Shown here: piece after piece, positions 25,320 through 35,933 of the stretch
Position numbering within the stretch: position 1 is the first letter of the stretch
Layout: each line of letters opens with the position of its first letter
DNA from: Spinacia oleracea
Taxonomy: Eukaryota > Streptophyta > Magnoliopsida > Caryophyllales > Amaranthaceae
Reading direction: 5' to 3'
Length of the DNA stretch: 64,000 nucleotides
Assembly (NCBI RefSeq): GCF_020520425.1
Contig: NC_079492.1
Span: 114,053,157 to 114,117,156, forward strand
Program-made: the position numbers and the translations under genes
The notes under the pieces: generated by a model
Databases searched by the model: none
What the model was told of the DNA's origin: nothing
Seen by the model: only the letters and a program-made list of their open reading frames with translations

Positions 25320-28300
25320 ATGGCAAACATTCGATCAATTCTCGAAAAGGAGAAGTTGAACGGGAAAAACTTCCTTGACTGGCAAAGGAACTTGCAAATA
25401 GTTCTTATGCAGGAAGAAAAGGAGTATGTCCTAGATGAGGCGATGCCCGAAGCTGCAGGCGACGGGGTCACTCAGGCAGCCCTCAATCGTTGGATTGATG
25501 CCAACAAGGATGTGAAATGTCTAATGCTCGCCACCATGAGTGCGGATCTGCAGAAAACGTTCATCAACTCAGATGCTTTCACAATCATCAGTGAGTTGAA
25601 GAACATGTTCCAAGATCTGGCTCGAGTCGAAAGATTCGAGACTCATAGGCAAATTCTTAAGACCAAGCTTAAGAAAGGCGAGCCCGTAAGTCCACATGTT
25701 CTCAAAATGATTGGACTCATTGAGAATATGAGTCGGCTGGATCAGCAATTTTCTCAGGAAATGGCTATAGACACCATCCTCCATTCTCTTCATAGCGGGT
25801 ATGATCAGTTCAAACTGAACTACAGTATGAATAGTCTGGACAAAACGCTCACTGAGCTTCACGGTATGCTGAAGACCGCTGAAAAGACGCTCAAAAGTGA
25901 TAAGCAGGATGTGCTTATGGTGCGTGGGGGCAAGTTCAAGAAATCTGGAAAGAAGAGGAATGCTAAGAAAGGTGGCAACAAGGCCAGCCCAACTAAGCAA
26001 ACTGGCGCCAAATCTGCAAAGAGGAAGGTCAGTCAACCCACTTCTGAATCCGAATGCTTCTACTGCAAGAAGAAGGGGCATTGGAAGAGAGATTGCTTGA
26101 AGCTAAAGGAAGATCAGAAGAACGGAACAGTCGTTCCATCTTCAGGTATTTTCGTTATAGACTGTATACTTGCTAATTCAACTTATTGGGTATTAGATAC
26201 AGGTTGTGGCTCACACTTATGTTCCAATCCACAGGGACTAAGAAGAAGTAGAAAGTTAAGCAAGGGTGAAGTCGACCTACGAGTGGGAAATGGAGCACGG
26301 ATTGCTGCATTAGCCGTAGGAACTTACTATTTGTCGTTGCCCTCCGGGCTAGTTTTGGAACTGGAAGAATGTTTCCATGTTCCAAGTCTTACTAAAAACA
26401 TCATTTCAGTTTCTTGCTTAGATGCTAAGGGATTTTCCTTTTTAATAAAAGACAATAGTTGTTCGTTTTATTTTAAAGAGATGTTTTATGGATCTGCTAG
26501 ATTAGTCAATGGACTTTATTTATTAGATCACGACAAACAAGTATATAACATAAATACCAAAAAGGCCAAAAAGGATGATTCAGATCTCACCTATCTGTGG
26601 CATTGTCGATTAGGCCATATAAACTTGAAACGCTTAGAAAGACTTCAAAGGGAAGGAATTCTAGAACCATTTGACTTAGAGGATTATGGTAAATGCGAAT
26701 CATGTTTACTTGGCAAAATGACAAAGCAACCTTTCTCTAAAGTTGGAGAAAGAGCAAATGAACTATTGGGTTTAATCCATACAGATGTATGTGGACCAAT
26801 GAGTACAAATGCTAGAGGTGGTTTCAGCTACTTTATCACTTTCACTGATGACTTCAGTAGGTATGGTTATGTCTACCTAATGAAGCATAAGTCTGAATCC
26901 TTTGACAAATTCAAGGAATTTCAGAGTGAAGTAGAGAATCAATTAGGCAAGAAGATTAAGGCACTGCGGTCTGATAGAGGCGGTGAATATCTGAGCTATG
27001 AATTTGATGACCATCTGAAAGAATGTGGAATTCTATCAGAATTGACTCCGCCTGGAACACCACAATGGAACGGTGTGTCGGAACGGAGGAACAGAACCTT
27101 GCTAGACATGGTCAGGTCAATGATGGGTCAGGCCGAACTTCCATTAGAATTTTGGGGACATGCACTAAATACAGCTGCACTCACTATAAATAGAGCTCCG
27201 TCTAAAGCTGTCGAAAAGACTCCATACGAATTATGGTTTGGAAAGCCTCCAAATGTGTCTTTTCTTAAGATTTGGGGATGTGAAGTATACGTCAAACGAT
27301 TAATTTCAGACAAACTTCATCCAAAATCTGACAAATGTATCCTTGTGGGCTATCCAAAGGAAACAAAGGGGTATTACTTCTACAATACATCTGAGAACAA
27401 AGTGTTTGTTGCTCGAGATGGTGTCTTTTTGGAGAAGGATCACATTTCCAAAATGAGAAGTGGGAGAAAAGTAGACCTCGAAGAAATTCGAGTCGAACAA
27501 CAAACTCTAGAGAATGCTCAAGATGACATTCAGGATGAAACTCAGAGATCTTTAGAAGAATCTGGTGAGAATCATGGTCAATCTAGAAATGTTACCCCGC
27601 GTAGATCGCAAAGATATAGATCTCAACCGGAAAGGTACTTAGGTATTTTGACGAACGAGAGCTATGACGTTCTATTACTTGAAAGTGATGAACCTGCGAC
27701 TTACAAGCAAGCTATGACGAGCCCTAGCTCCAAGCAGTGGCAAGAAGCCATGCAATCTGAATTAGACTCCATGTCTGAAAACCAAGTATGGGATTTGGTC
27801 GATTTGCCAGATGGCTACCAAGCCATTGGAAGCAAATGGGTTTTCAAACTGAAAAAGGACAAGGATGGGAAACTTGAAGTTTTCAAAGCTAGATTGGTCG
27901 CAAAAGGTTACAGGCAAGTCCACGGTGTGGATTACGATGAAACCTTTTCACCAGTTGCAATGCTAAAGTCTATTCGAATAATGTTAGCAATCGCTGCATA
28001 TTACGATTACGAAATATGGCAGATGGATGTCAAAACTGCTTTCTTAAACGGCGTTTTAACAGAAACTGTGTTTATGACACAGCCTGAAGGTTTTGAGGAT
28101 CCAAAGAATGCTAAAAAGGTATGCAAGCTAAAGAAGTCAATCTACGGATTGAAGCAGGCATCCAGGAGATGGAATATACGTTTTGATGAAGCAGTCAGTG
28201 ACTTTGGTTTCATCAAGAACGCGGACGAATCTTGTGTATACAAGAAGGTCAGTGGGAGCAAAATTGCTTTCCTAGTATTATATGTCGACGACATATTGCT

Positions 28301-28781
28301 TATCGGAAATGACATTCCTATGTTGAACTCTGTCAAGATTTGGCTTGGGAAATGTTTTTCGATGAAGGATCTAGGAGAAGCACAGTACATATTGGGCATC
28401 AAGATTTACAGAGATAGATCTAAAAAGATGATTGGACTTAGTCAAAGCACTTATATCAATAAGGTGCTTGATAGGTTCAAGATGGCGGACTCCAAGCGAG
28501 GCTACCTACCCATGTCTCATGGAATGACTCTAAGCAAGACTCAGTGCCCAAAAACACTTGATGAGCGTAGACGAATGAATGGGATTCCATATGCATCATT
28601 GATTGGTTCAATAATGTATGCTATGATATGTACACGCCCGGATGTTGCGTACGCACTCAGTGCTACGAGCAGATACCAGTCAGACCCAGGAGAGGCGCAT
28701 TGGACTGCTGCCAAGAACATTCTTAAGTACCTGAAAAGGCACAAAGATGACTTCATGTCTATGGTGGAGATGATGAATTAA
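25320..28781 (+). CDS. Copia gag-pol polyprotein, truncated by a frameshift in RNase H
   Basis: The 1153-residue frame starts MANIRSILEKEKLNGKNF. Order: UBN2-type gag domain (about 1-220); CCHC zinc knuckle CFYCKKKGHWKRDC (about 246-259); retropepsin active site LDTGCGS (about 291-297); GAG-pre-integrase with HCRLGH and CESCLLGK (about 425-470); integrase core with HTDVCGP, FTDDFSRY and GTPQWNGVSERRNR (about 487-600); copia-type reverse transcriptase with QMDVKTAFLNG and the catalytic YVDDILL (about 790-1040). Integrase before RT defines Ty1/copia. The frame ends early just before the RNase H domain, after KYLKRHKDDF, by loss of about one base near 28757 relative to the expected frame. The ATG is the first in frame and is followed at once by conserved gag residues. 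Confidence 0.95.
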   Translation: MANIRSILEKEKLNGKNFLDWQRNLQIVLMQEEKEYVLDEAMPEAAGDGVTQAALNRWIDANKDVKCLMLATMSADLQKTFINSDAFTIISELKNMFQDLARVERFETHRQILKTKLKKGEPVSPHVLKMIGLIENMSRLDQQFSQEMAIDTILHSLHSGYDQFKLNYSMNSLDKTLTELHGMLKTAEKTLKSDKQDVLMVRGGKFKKSGKKRNAKKGGNKASPTKQTGAKSAKRKVSQPTSESECFYCKKKGHWKRDCLKLKEDQKNGTVVPSSGIFVIDCILANSTYWVLDTGCGSHLCSNPQGLRRSRKLSKGEVDLRVGNGARIAALAVGTYYLSLPSGLVLELEECFHVPSLTKNIISVSCLDAKGFSFLIKDNSCSFYFKEMFYGSARLVNGLYLLDHDKQVYNINTKKAKKDDSDLTYLWHCRLGHINLKRLERLQREGILEPFDLEDYGKCESCLLGKMTKQPFSKVGERANELLGLIHTDVCGPMSTNARGGFSYFITFTDDFSRYGYVYLMKHKSESFDKFKEFQSEVENQLGKKIKALRSDRGGEYLSYEFDDHLKECGILSELTPPGTPQWNGVSERRNRTLLDMVRSMMGQAELPLEFWGHALNTAALTINRAPSKAVEKTPYELWFGKPPNVSFLKIWGCEVYVKRLISDKLHPKSDKCILVGYPKETKGYYFYNTSENKVFVARDGVFLEKDHISKMRSGRKVDLEEIRVEQQTLENAQDDIQDETQRSLEESGENHGQSRNVTPRRSQRYRSQPERYLGILTNESYDVLLLESDEPATYKQAMTSPSSKQWQEAMQSELDSMSENQVWDLVDLPDGYQAIGSKWVFKLKKDKDGKLEVFKARLVAKGYRQVHGVDYDETFSPVAMLKSIRIMLAIAAYYDYEIWQMDVKTAFLNGVLTETVFMTQPEGFEDPKNAKKVCKLKKSIYGLKQASRRWNIRFDEAVSDFGFIKNADESCVYKKVSGSKIAFLVLYVDDILLIGNDIPMLNSVKIWLGKCFSMKDLGEAQYILGIKIYRDRSKKMIGLSQSTYINKVLDRFKMADSKRGYLPMSHGMTLSKTQCPKTLDERRRMNGIPYASLIGSIMYAMICTRPDVAYALSATSRYQSDPGEAHWTAAKNILKYLKRHKDDFMSMVEMMN

Positions 28782-29269
28782 TTGTTAAAGGCTATACGGA
28801 CGCAAGTTTCCAAACCGACAAAGATGATTTTAGATCACAGTCTGGGTTTGTCTTCTGCCTCAACGGAGGAGCAGTAAGCTGGAAAAGTGCTAAGCAAAGC
28901 ACCATTGCGGATTCTACAACTGAAGCGGAGTACATTGCTGCACATGAAGCAGCAAAGGAAGCTATATGGCTAAGGAAGTTCATAGGAGAACTTGGTGTAG
29001 TCCCCTCCATTAAAGGACCAATAGCCCTGTATTGAGATAATAACGGAGCTATTGCACAGGCAAAAGAGCCTAGACACCACCAGAGAGTCAAGCATGTACT
29101 TCGTAGATTTCACCTTCTACGAGAGTTCGTTGAAAGAAAAGAAGTCGAGATAAGCAAAATTGGAACTGATGACAACATATCAGATCCATTAACTAAACCT
29201 CTGCCGCAGGCGAAGCACAACTCGCACACTGCAGCTATGGGAATCAAGCATATTGGAGAATGGCTTTGA
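28782..29269 (+). pseudogene. Copia RNase H remainder, out of frame and with a stop
   Basis: The sequence after the early stop continues the copia RNase H domain in another frame: GYTDASFQTD, GAVSWKSAKQST, STTEAEYIAAHEAAKEA and the C-terminal DPLTKPL. A TGA at 29033-29035 replaces the Cys codon usual before DNN. The original end of pol is TGA at 29267-29269. Together with the frameshift upstream, this copy should not make a working RNase H. Confidence 0.9.
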
Positions 29270-30133
29270 TGTCTCTGTTTAATGTTTTAAAGTTTTAGAG
29301 TTTAAATCTTTGTAAAACATTATTGGTTAATCATTCACAATAAATGAAAAGAATTCATTTTTCCATTTAATTTGTGGTTTATTAAATGATGAGTCCCTTC
29401 AATTTGACGATATATTCAAGATAGACTGTCAGGACCAGTCCTGTGACTAAGAAATGTCTATCAAGTGAACTTGAATGTCAAAGGTTGAAAATGGTCCCTA
29501 ATCGGAGTTTTCTATAAAATTGGACGCATAGAAAACGTTAGACGATTAGAATGCAAGATGACTAGTAGTTCTGTTTCTTGAACTATGTGGACATGGCAAT
29601 GTCATAATCATTTGCATAGATACTTACTTTGGGAAGACTAGTATCGGACGAGACCTATGAAACTTTACTGTAAGAGATGAAAGTCTGTCATAAGTAAATT
29701 TCATTAAATTATTAGACACTAAATCCTCAATACCTGAGTGATTTGAGATTACTTGTTTGAGAACTGGTTGCTTTGACGTTGACCAACCGTCGCAATGTAA
29801 AAGGAGGCTATAAAGGCAACGCTCAGGTAATCACCTATCAAACGAAGTCTAATCTCAAGATCGTAAGATTGGGATTGTCCTCCCATAAATCGGGATGAGA
29901 TGCTTAAAAGTTGTACAAGGCCACTCGGAGAGCTAGAAACTGTGAAATGCATGGCCGTGCTCGGATGAATCATAGGCTATGATTATCTGTTTATTTGATC
30001 AGTTGAACTCTGAAACCGAGGAACACCTCTGGACGTAATAAGGATGACAACTCTTACCTTATGTTCAAGAGCAAGCATCGAGCGACAAAGGAATTAGGAA
30101 ATGCACACTTGTCCCTAAGGACAAGTGGGAGAC
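29270..30133 (+). other. Copia 3' untranslated region and polypurine tract
   Basis: Non-coding sequence between pol and the 3' LTR. The plus-strand primer tract AGGACAAGTGGGAGA ends just before the LTR. No further gene is seen. Confidence 0.75.
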
Positions 30134-31521
30134 TGAAGGAAATAATGCCCTTGGTCCAAGTATGCATTCTATGTTAAGTCTAATAAATGCGGTTCAGTAT
30201 TAATTAACAAGTTAATAATTCAGTGAGATCAAGTGAGCTGAATGCCTAGCTAGAGGCCGCTTCAGTTCAAGTGGTATTAATGATATTAATCCACAGCTTA
30301 CTCTTGACTGAACCCGTAGGGTCACACAAATAGTACGTAAACGGATCAAGTATTTAATGGCATTAAATACTCCATCTATGAATATTCGGAACCGACGGAT
30401 CTTGGTTTCAGTGGGAGCTAAGATCGTCACAGGCAAGAAATGAATACTCCGGAAACGATGATATTGCCGGAAACGGAAATATGGATCGTATCGGAAATAT
30501 AAATATTATCCAAGTCGTAGATGTTGCCGGAAACGGAAACATGGTACGTATCGGAAAATATTATCGGAAATGGAAATATTGCCAGAATCGGAAATATTGC
30601 CGGAAACGGAAATATTGTCAGAATCGGAAATATTACCGGAATCGGAAAATAATTCCGGAAACGGAAATATTAAATATTTGTTCGAAACGGAAATTAATTC
30701 CGGAATCGGAAATATTAAATATTGTTCGTATCGGAAATGAATTCCGGAATCGGAAAATTTAATCGGAAGCGCATCGTACGAATAAGCATCGGACGAGGCC
30801 TGCCGGACGAGGCCCAGCACGAAGCCAGGCCATCGCCCAGCAAGCCAAGCGCGCCGCACAAACAGCCACGCCAGGCCCAGCGCAAGGCCAGGCCCAGCAG
30901 GCTGCGCAGCGCGCACAGCGCGCGCGGGCGCTGCGTGGGCTGCTGCTCGCGCGCACGCATGGGGGCCCATCGTGGCTGCCGTGCGTGTGTGTGTGTGCAA
31001 GTGTTTGTGTTCGTGCATGTTTCCTAAAACCTGCAGAGTTCGATTAATGATTAAATTCCTAATTCTATTTGATAAAATTAATTAAATTAGAGTTCTTGTA
31101 GGATTCTAGGTTTAATTAATTTGTATCTGAATAGGATTTCGATTCCCTTTCCATACCCCTATAAATATGAGGCTAGGGCTCACAATTTATAACAATTTTT
31201 CAAAGTATTCAAAGTGAGTTTTTGAGAGAAAATTCAGTCACACATTTGCCTATAAAGTGCCGAAAATAATAGTACCTTAAGGGCGATTCTAGTTGGTCAA
31301 TCTTAAGGCGGATCCGGACGTGCTGTGGACTATCTACGGAGGGACGACACTTGGAGTCCTAAAGACTTGTTCTTGTTCGGTTCGGGCGCAGCTAGGGAAG
31401 GCACGCAACAAAGAGTATGCATCTAAACTATGCTAAATGATTATGTGTAAATAATATGTTTTCCTGGCTTTATGGTTTTTCCGCATGATTTATGAATTGT
31501 CATATGTATCATAACCTAACA
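30134..31521 (+). repeat. 3' LTR of the copia element
   Basis: A 1388-bp direct repeat of 20975-22359, differing by a few substitutions and by rearranged CCAGGCCCAGC/GCGC words in the GC-rich part. Its TATAAATA is at 31160-31167. Confidence 0.96.
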
Positions 31522-31949
31522 AGATGGTGGGGGGAGATGGTGAGGCTGTGAAGGTTGTGATGGAAGTATCAATGGCGGAAAACGAGGTGTAGGTTGCGAA
31601 GAGCATGTCAATTTGTATTTATGTTCAATTCAATTGGGGTTTTTATGGGTTTCTTTGAAATATTGGATAGATTTTATATTGAGGTTTAACAGATTGGAGC
31701 AAGCAAAATATGCGGGTTATTATTGCTGTTTTTGTAATCAATTAGTCAACAAGTGGGCAAAAATTGGAGTAGAAGCCAAACTAGTTTTAAAGGTTAATCA
31801 AACATTCTATGGCCATGGCTACACTCGGAATACAATGAATTTAGTCTCAAATTATCAACCCAGTGTTTCCCTCAAAACAAATTATCAACCCAGTGTTAGA
31901 GCCTTCAGCATTTTTGGAAAGTATATATTTGGAAATTTGGCTTATTTTG

Positions 31950-32130
31950 GGTAAATGAGTAAAAAAAACTCAAATGAGCAAAAAAAAAAAAAAGTTTAAA
32001 TGAGCAAAAAAAACTAAAGAGTAAAAAAAAGTTTAAATGAGCAAAATAAATAAATTAATTGAGCAAAAATAATAAATTAAATGAGCAAAATAAATAAATT
32101 AAATGAGCAAAAAAATCTAATGAGCAAATC
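31950..32130. repeat. AAATGAGCAAAA simple array
   Basis: Repeats of AAATGAGCAAAA and AAATGAGTAAAAAA separated by A-runs. This is the first appearance of the word that dominates the rest of element C. Confidence 0.75.
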
Positions 32131-32160
32131 TGATGTCGACCGTACATGTGGAAGCTCTCC

Positions 32161-32275
32161 GTTCCTTCTCATTATAAGGTATCTTTTCATTTGAGAAGGA
32201 ACGCAGGACATATGTTGCAGTGTAAACACTGGTATGGTTGGATGAATGCCCCCCAAACATTGCAACATATGTCCT
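32161..32275. other. Two consecutive hairpins, the first resembling the terminal repeat of element C
   Basis: Hairpin 1: GTTCCTTCTCA at 32161-32171 pairs with 32192-32202. Hairpin 2: a 19-bp arm AGGACATATGTTGCAGTGT at 32205-32223 pairs with 32257-32275 with one G:A difference and a 33-nt loop. The sequence CCTTCTCATTATAAGG in hairpin 1 equals the complement of the left terminal repeat of C. Whether hairpin 2 is transcribed is unknown. Confidence 0.6.
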
Positions 32276-32339
32276 GAAAGACAAAGAGTTAATGAATAGA
32301 TAAGCTAATGAGCCAATTTTAAGACATTTAAAATTTTAA

Positions 32340-33910
32340 AATATTTTCTCATTTAGATACAATGAGCATAAATTTAAAATCGAAACTATAATATTTGCTA
32401 AAGTTTAAAATCGGACTATAATATTTGCTCATTTAGACACATTGAGCAAATGTTTAAAATTCGAAATTTAATATTTGCTCATTTAGAAACAATGAGCAAA
32501 TTTTAAAATCCGAACTTTAATATTTTCTCATTTAGAAACAATGAGCAAAAATTTAAAATCCGAACTTTAATATTTGCTCATTTAGAAACAATGAGCAAAG
32601 TTCAAAATCCGAACTTTAATATTTGCTCATTTTGAAACAATGAGCAAAAATCTAAAATCCGAACTTTAATATTTGCTCATTCAGAAACAATGAGCAAATG
32701 TTTAAAATCCGAACTTTAATATTTTCTCATTTTAAAACAATGAGCAAAATTTTAAAATCCGAACTTTAATATTTGCTCAGTAGAAACAATGAGCAAATGT
32801 ATAAAATCTGAACTTTTATTTGCTCATTTAGAACAATGAGCAAAGTTTAAAATCCGAACTTTAATATTTGAAAAATGAACAAAAGTTTAAGTTCGAAACT
32901 TTAATATTTGCTCATTTAGAAACAATGAGCAAAGTTTAAAATCCGAACTTTAATATTTGCTCATTTGTGTAAATTAAAAAAAATGAGCAAATTTTTTGAA
33001 TGTTAAGTAATTTGAGATTTTAAAATATTTTCTCATTTAGGCACGATGAGCAAAAGTTTTGAATATTAACAAACCCGTACTTTAAAATTTTATAAATGAG
33101 CAAAAATATTTGCTCATTTGTCTAAAGTATAAGAAATGAGCAAAAAAAATTGCTCATTTGTGTAAACTATACGAAATGAGCAAAAATATTTGCTCATTTG
33201 TGTAAACGATAAAAAATGAGCAAAAATATTTGCTCATCTTTGTAAAGTATAAGAAATGAGCAAAAAAATTTGCTCATTTGTGTAAACTATAAAAAAATGA
33301 GCCAAAATATTTGCTCATTTGTGTAAACGATAAAAAATGAGCAAAAATATTTGCTCATTTGTGTAAGGTATAAGAAATAAGAAAAAATATTAAAGTTCGG
33401 ATTTTAAACTTTTGCTCATTGTGTCTAAATGAGCAAATATTATAGTTTCGATTTTAAAATTTTGCTCATTGTTTTTAAATGAGTAAATATTAAAGTTCGG
33501 ATTTTAGACATTTGCTCATTGTGTCTAGATGAGCAATATTAAAATTTGAACTTTAAACTTTTGCTCATTGTGTCTAAATGAGCAAATATTATAGTTTCAT
33601 TAAATTTTCTATTTGCTCATTGATTCTAAATGACCAAATATTAAAGTTCGGATTTTAAAATTTGCTCATTGAGTCTAAATGAGAAAATATTAAAGTTCGG
33701 ATTTTAAAATTTTGCTCATTGTGTCTAAATGAGCAAATATTAAAATCCGAATTTTAAACTTTTGCTCATTGTGTCTAAATGAGCAAATATTAAAATCTGA
33801 ATTTTAAACTTTTGCTCATTGTGTCTAAATGAGCAAATATTATAGTTTCGATTTTAAAATTTTGCTCATTGAGTCTAAATTAGCAAATATTAAAGTTCGG
33901 ATTTTAGAAA
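32340..33910. repeat. Head-to-head array of TTTGCTCATT...AATGAGCAAA units
   Basis: From about 32340 to 32960 a roughly 50-bp unit (TTTGCTCATTTAGAAACAAT, GAGCAAA, TTAAAATCCGAACTTTAATA) repeats about 12 times. From about 33000 to 33380 shorter palindromic units (TTTGCTCATTTGTGTAAA, ATGAGCAAAA) repeat. From about 33390 to 33910 the first unit returns in the opposite orientation (TATTAAAGTTCGGATTTTAA, TTTTGCTCATTGTGTCTAAA) about 10 times. Every unit is itself partly palindromic. Confidence 0.9.
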
Positions 33911-33955
33911 TTTTATAAGTGGTGTTTGCAGGATGTTTGTACTGATTTCTGTTGT

Positions 33956-34070
33956 TGCAGTATGCTGCTGTGGTTTCTGGTTTGTTCGTTGTAGCTGCTA
34001 CTTCAGTTGTTGCAGTATGCTGCTGTGGTTTCTGGTTTGTTCGTTGTAGCTGCTGCTTCAGTTGTTTTGT
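33956..34070. repeat. 55-bp tandem duplication
   Basis: The unit starting TATGCTGCTGTGGTTTCTGG occurs at 33961 and again at 34016 with one difference. The surrounding 33.9-34.4 kb is rich in TGTTGCAG and CTGCTG words and has no gene. Confidence 0.85.
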
Positions 34071-34517
34071 CTTCTGTTGTGATTCTACAGTGTGGAGTAT
34101 GAGTGTGATTATTTGTTGTATTCTGCTGTGATTCTACAGTGTGCAATATGAGTGTGATTGTTTGTTGCAGCTGCTACTTTCTGTTGCTGGATTGTTCTGC
34201 TGATTGCAGGTTATTTAAAGTGCAGCTATTGCTTCTGTTTGTCTAGCAACTGCTAGTTGTTATGGCTGCTATTATGGAGTGACTTGTTGTACAGTGTTCA
34301 ATTCCGCTGCAGTTGGTCCTGTTGATTCTTGTTTGTGCTACTGGCTGCTCTCTTGCATCTGCTAGTTGTGTTGTTTTGTTAGGGTTGCGGACTGTGCACC
34401 CTTTTCTGTTGTTTGTTGTTTCTTTGCTTGGATTCTGCTATTTTCTACCTTTTGGAAATCAAGTTTTCTAATTTACCAAAGTCTGCAAATTGCTGAGGTT
34501 TCCGATGGCAGGAGATA

Positions 34518-34850
34518 TCATAAACTGTTGTTATACAGATATAGATCAGTCAGATTAAGCAGACCATATAACTCGACCGGTATCGATCCATTAAGTGTAT
34601 TGTTGGATAAATCAAGCCTTTCCAATGACAGAAATTTTCCAATTTCTAGTGGGATTTCACCAGAAAATTGACAGTTTGAAAGATACAAGCTCTGGAGGAT
34701 AGTTGTGTTTGAACAAATACTAGTTGGTAAAAAACCAGAAAAAATGTTGCCTGACAAAACCAAGTCTTCTAACTGATTCATTTGGCCATAACCCTCAGGG
34801 ATAATTCCAGTGAGCTTGTTCATTGACAAATCATTGTACCGTAAAGATTG
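34518..34850 (-). pseudogene. Captured LRR receptor-kinase fragment (GSO1-like)
   Basis: About 110 codons read NDLSMNKLTGIIPEGYGQ, LEDLVLSGNIFSGFLPTS, LQSLYLSNCQFSGEIPLE, LERLDLSNNTLNGSIPVE and NLTDLYLYNNSL: four to five consecutive plant-type leucine-rich repeats with the LxxLxLSxNxLxGxIP pattern. Plant LRR receptor kinases of the GSO1/GSO2 kind have such repeats by the dozen, followed by a membrane segment and a kinase, all absent here. At its 5' side the frame runs into a tRNA-like sequence; at its 3' side it stops near 34518. It lies inside element C and is best read as a gene piece captured by that element. Confidence 0.75.
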
Positions 34851-34920
34851 GCCTACGTGGGATTCGAACCCACATCTTTTGTGCATTTGCACAATGCTCT
34901 ACGTATTGAGCTAGTAGGCT
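34851..34920 (-). tRNA. tRNA-like sequence (pseudogene or SINE head)
   Basis: On the minus strand the sequence folds like a tRNA: acceptor GCCTAC with GTAGGC, D-arm TAGCTCAATACGTAGAGC (box A-like), anticodon stem TTGTG/CACAA, and a perfect T-arm GTGGGTTCGAATCCCAC (box B). The anticodon loop is only six bases (CAAATG), so the anticodon cannot be assigned and function is doubtful. No A-rich tail follows, so a full SINE is not shown. It adjoins the LRR fragment. Confidence 0.5.
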
Positions 34921-35933
34921 AGTGTTATTAAATAGAATCAAATGAGCAAAGGCTCTTCAACGACAACAATAGGTGTACTCCAAGAACCATCCTACAAAAG
35001 ATCAGCATCAATTTTTATGATTTTGATTTTTAATTTGGTTCCCTAGATTTGGGCTACAGGTTTTTACCTTCCACTTGAAGGGTTTTTCTTGTTTGAGGCA
35101 TTAGGATTAGTTTTTAATTAGGGTTTAAGCTTTAAAGCTTCCTTGTAATCCAAGCCTTTTAAGCGTTTTCTGTACATTACATTCAAATTCAATACAGAAG
35201 TTGGAAGCTTTGTTTATTCCCTTTATTCTGTTTCAGTCTTCTAAAAGCTGCATGTATCTCCTCTTCATAACTAATGCATGGCATCTAATTTTTTTGAACA
35301 CCACTTGAAAAACCTAAGACAATAACCAGGACATTAATCACATGCTTGACCCTAGATTCTAGATACTTGTTCTATGTGGAAGCCAATATGGTTAGATTCT
35401 AGTAATTTAGCCAAATAAACAGCCAACATCTCAACCAGAAATAATTGTTCAGGTAATAAACAAACCATAAGATCCATACGTATATACTTACCATTCCGTG
35501 TGAACCAATTCAAACTTAAATATTTGCTCATTGTTTTGCTCATAAAAGCAAATCTGCAACCAGAACCATTATCTAACAGCAAACTCAAAATAACAACTAT
35601 AGGTTATCGAATTTTGATTTATAGGTTATCGATCTACTTATTAAGTAGTTGGCAAAATATAAATTATAAGCACCAGAAAGAGGAAGAAATAACAACTATT
35701 CAGCAATGAACAAAATAAGGCCATTCAAACAATCAGCAAAAAGCAGCCTGGCTGGGATCAATAGCAAAATATATGATTCATGGTTAAAATGTTAGTCTCT
35801 TGTCCTTTGAACTCCAATTAATCGAGCAAATTCCACCTCTCACCCGTGCCAAGATGTAATTCATTAGAGAAATATAAGAGCACAAAAAGTACTACTAATT
35901 ACTTAAAATGAATGCATGGATATATGCTCTTAC

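Larger units (their letters stand above)
20975..31521 (+). mobile_element. Ty1/copia LTR retrotransposon, young, complete in structure
   Basis: LTRs at 20975-22359 and 30134-31521 start TGAAGGAAATAATGCCC and end ATAACCTAACA. The perfect 5-bp duplication AGATG is at 20970-20974 and 31522-31526. A primer binding site similar to the initiator-Met tRNA complement (TGGTATCACGAGCC) starts at 22361. A purine tract (AGGACAAGTGGGAGA) precedes the right LTR. A single gag-pol frame lies at 25320-28781 in copia order (integrase before RT). The LTRs differ by only a few substitutions plus length changes in a GC-rich part, so insertion was recent. The 3-kb leader before gag is unusually long and contains a GC-rich minisatellite. 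Confidence 0.96.

Noticed and set aside
25569..26081. Minus-strand ORF of 170 codons
   Set aside because: Antisense shadow of the copia gag frame.
32340..33910. CRISPR-like array of regular repeats
   Set aside because: No unique spacers between repeats, no cas genes, eukaryotic TE context. It is a degenerate tandem/inverted array.
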